This document shows, one piece after another, positions 63,140-64,000 of a stretch of DNA of 64,000 nucleotides; within the stretch, counting starts at the first letter, position 1, and each line of letters begins with the position of its first letter. The DNA lies in contig REEP01000052.1 in the NCBI GenBank assembly GCA_007695045.1, positions 1 to 64,000 of the forward strand. Direction: 5' to 3'. The DNA comes from Rhodospirillales bacterium. GTDB taxonomy: Bacteria; Pseudomonadota; Alphaproteobacteria; Rhodospirillales; Defluviicoccaceae. The notes beneath the pieces were generated by a model, which ran no database searches, had not been told where the DNA came from, and saw only the letters and a program-made list of their open reading frames with translations. A program made the position numbers and the translations under genes.

Positions 63140-64000
63140 CAGGCCGCTCTCTCCGACGGCGGTTCGGCCGTGAGTGTGCGGAACACATCGTCCAGGCGGC
63201 CACGTTCCACACGGATCTCCCGGACCTGTATGCCGGCCTTGGTCAGGGCCGCCCGCACCGGCGCGGCGACGTCGGCCCCGCCCTCGGCGATGGCCAGGAG
63301 GCCCGCCGTGCCGTCGGGCCCATTGTCCTCCGCCGCCTCCACGGTGGCGACGCCGGCCACGGTTTGCAGCAGGGCTTTGGCCCCGGTAGCTGCGTCGGCA
63401 GCGACGCGGATCATCACGGCGTTGTGCAGCCTGGAGCGGCCCAGTAAAGCGGCCGGCGTGTCATCGGCCACGATCCGCCCTCCGGCGATGACAACCGCGC
63501 GGGAGCACACGGACTCCACCTCCTCCAGAATGTGGGTGGAGACGATGATCGCCTTGTCGCCGGCCATTTCCTTCAGCAGCATCCGGACGTCATGTTTCTG
63601 ATTGGGATCAAGGCCGTCGGTGGGTTCGTCCAGGATCAGCACCTGAGGGTTCATGAGGATCGCCTGGGCGAGGCCGACACGCCGCTTGAATCCCTTCGAC
63701 AGGGTGTCAATCGGCTGCAGCCAGACGGCCCGCAGGTGCAGGAGGTCGCTCACCATGCCGAGACGGCGGGCCTTGCCGGCGGGGTGCAGGCCGCGAACGT
63801 CGGCGCAGAACTCCAGGAATGATTTGGGAGTCATGTCGCCGTAAAGTGGTGCTCCTTCAGGCAGGTAGCCGATGCGCGCCTTGACGTCGATCGGGCTTTT
63901 GAGAACGTCGTAGCCGGCCACCACGGCGGTGCCGGCATCGGGCGGCAGGTAGCCGGTGATCATCCGCATGGTGGTGGTCTTGCCGGCGCCGTTGGGCCCG
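63139..64000 (-). CDS. ABC transporter ATP-binding protein of the Gld-like exporter (5' partial)
   Basis: GldA-like ATPase whose start lies beyond the right edge. The last visible bases encode Walker A as [10 protein letters not shown], followed by MRMITGYLPPDAG, then the signature TLSKGFKRRVGLAQAI and Walker B LILDEPTDGLDP. The C-terminal third carries the DUF4162-type regulatory extension ending in FRTLTAEPPSERAA. It is the first gene in the set ATPase-permease-GldG-DUF4340. Confidence 0.92.
   Translation of the reverse strand, partial: GPNGAGKTTTMRMITGYLPPDAGTAVVAGYDVLKSPIDVKARIGYLPEGAPLYGDMTPKSFLEFCADVRGLHPAGKARRLGMVSDLLHLRAVWLQPIDTLSKGFKRRVGLAQAILMNPQVLILDEPTDGLDPNQKHDVRMLLKEMAGDKAIIVSTHILEEVESVCSRAVVIAGGRIVADDTPAALLGRSRLHNAVMIRVAADAATGAKALLQTVAGVATVEAAEDNGPDGTAGLLAIAEGGADVAAPVRAALTKAGIQVREIRVERGRLDDVFRTLTAEPPSERAA

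Noticed and set aside
60755-63601. A 948-codon plus-strand open frame opposite the Gld-like exporter genes
   Set aside because: It covers three well-supported minus-strand genes, and its low-complexity His/Gln/Arg translation matches no family.
1-64000. tRNA genes, rRNA, CRISPR arrays, insertion sequences
   Set aside because: I looked in the intergenic gaps for T-loop sequences, regularly spaced repeats, transposase motifs and terminal inverted repeats and saw none. A tRNAscan or repeat search could still find something I missed.

Overview
The window is a G+C-rich bacterial chromosome segment with tightly packed genes, many of them joined by 1-4 bp ATGA/TGATG/GTGA overlaps and several using GTG or TTG starts. 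Gene content points to an alphaproteobacterium, most likely near the Rhodospirillales. The pointers are a plant-type (GCS2) glutamate-cysteine ligase, a PhoR/PhoU/PhoB set, a TIGR02302/DUF4175 protein after lysA, a DUF3035 lipoprotein after lspA, a PHA synthase, class II (B12) ribonucleotide reductase, and a hopanoid C-3 methylase. I saw no rRNA, tRNA, CRISPR array, insertion sequence, integrase or phage gene; it reads as stable chromosome with a more accessory middle (about 39.6-55.3 kb).

Layout. 0-5 kb: end of an unknown gene, tldD, then gshA and rsmE on the minus strand and ubiA on the plus strand. 5-7 kb: META lipoprotein, rimI, tsaB. 7-8.4 kb: a nitronate monooxygenase-like flavoprotein with a possible C-terminal Fe-S motif. 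8.4-18 kb: a long minus-strand run reading phaC, archease, rtcB, DUF72, DUF2905, thioesterase, diguanylate cyclase, phoR, phoU, phoB. 18-28 kb: an M16 peptidase pair, DUF3035 lipoprotein, lspA, ileS, ribF and a histone-deacetylase-fold hydrolase, all minus strand. 28-32 kb: a 53-residue LptM-like lipoprotein gene, lysA and the TIGR02302 gene. 32-39.6 kb: unknown membrane protein, zinc-ribbon/DUF3426 protein, ftsE-ftsX, a YdcF-type protein, plsC, and nrdJ with a good sigma70-like promoter.

39.6-51 kb is the most accessory part: a minus-strand series of a divergent AarF/UbiB kinase, a large C45-type NTN hydrolase, and a type I secretion ATPase and adaptor with no visible RTX substrate. An esterase, an SGNH hydrolase, hpnR, a small conserved unknown and a DUF192 protein follow. 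51.7-55.9 kb: a plus-strand protein with a degenerate P-loop, one transmembrane segment and a peptidoglycan-binding domain; then an unusual uracil-DNA-glycosylase-like gene overlapping an orphan ABC-2 permease; then recX. 55.9-59.3 kb: a zinc uptake locus, zur-znuC-znuB divergent from znuA, with a palindromic candidate Zur operator between them. 59.4-64 kb: a Gld-type ABC exporter cluster (ATPase cut by the window edge, permease, GldG-like protein, DUF4340), ending at a 36-bp perfect palindrome.

Themes are envelope and lipid biology (ubiA, lspA, lptM, plsC, ftsEX, hpnR, M16 peptidases, C45/T1SS), phosphate and zinc control, and RNA repair (rtcB/archease) in the same gene run as PHA synthase. 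The points most worth following up are the kinase/NTN-hydrolase/T1SS operon, the degenerate-P-loop cell-wall protein, the Cys-rich NMO-like enzyme, the phaC-archease-rtcB arrangement, and the Zur operator lying on an apparently leaderless zur promoter.
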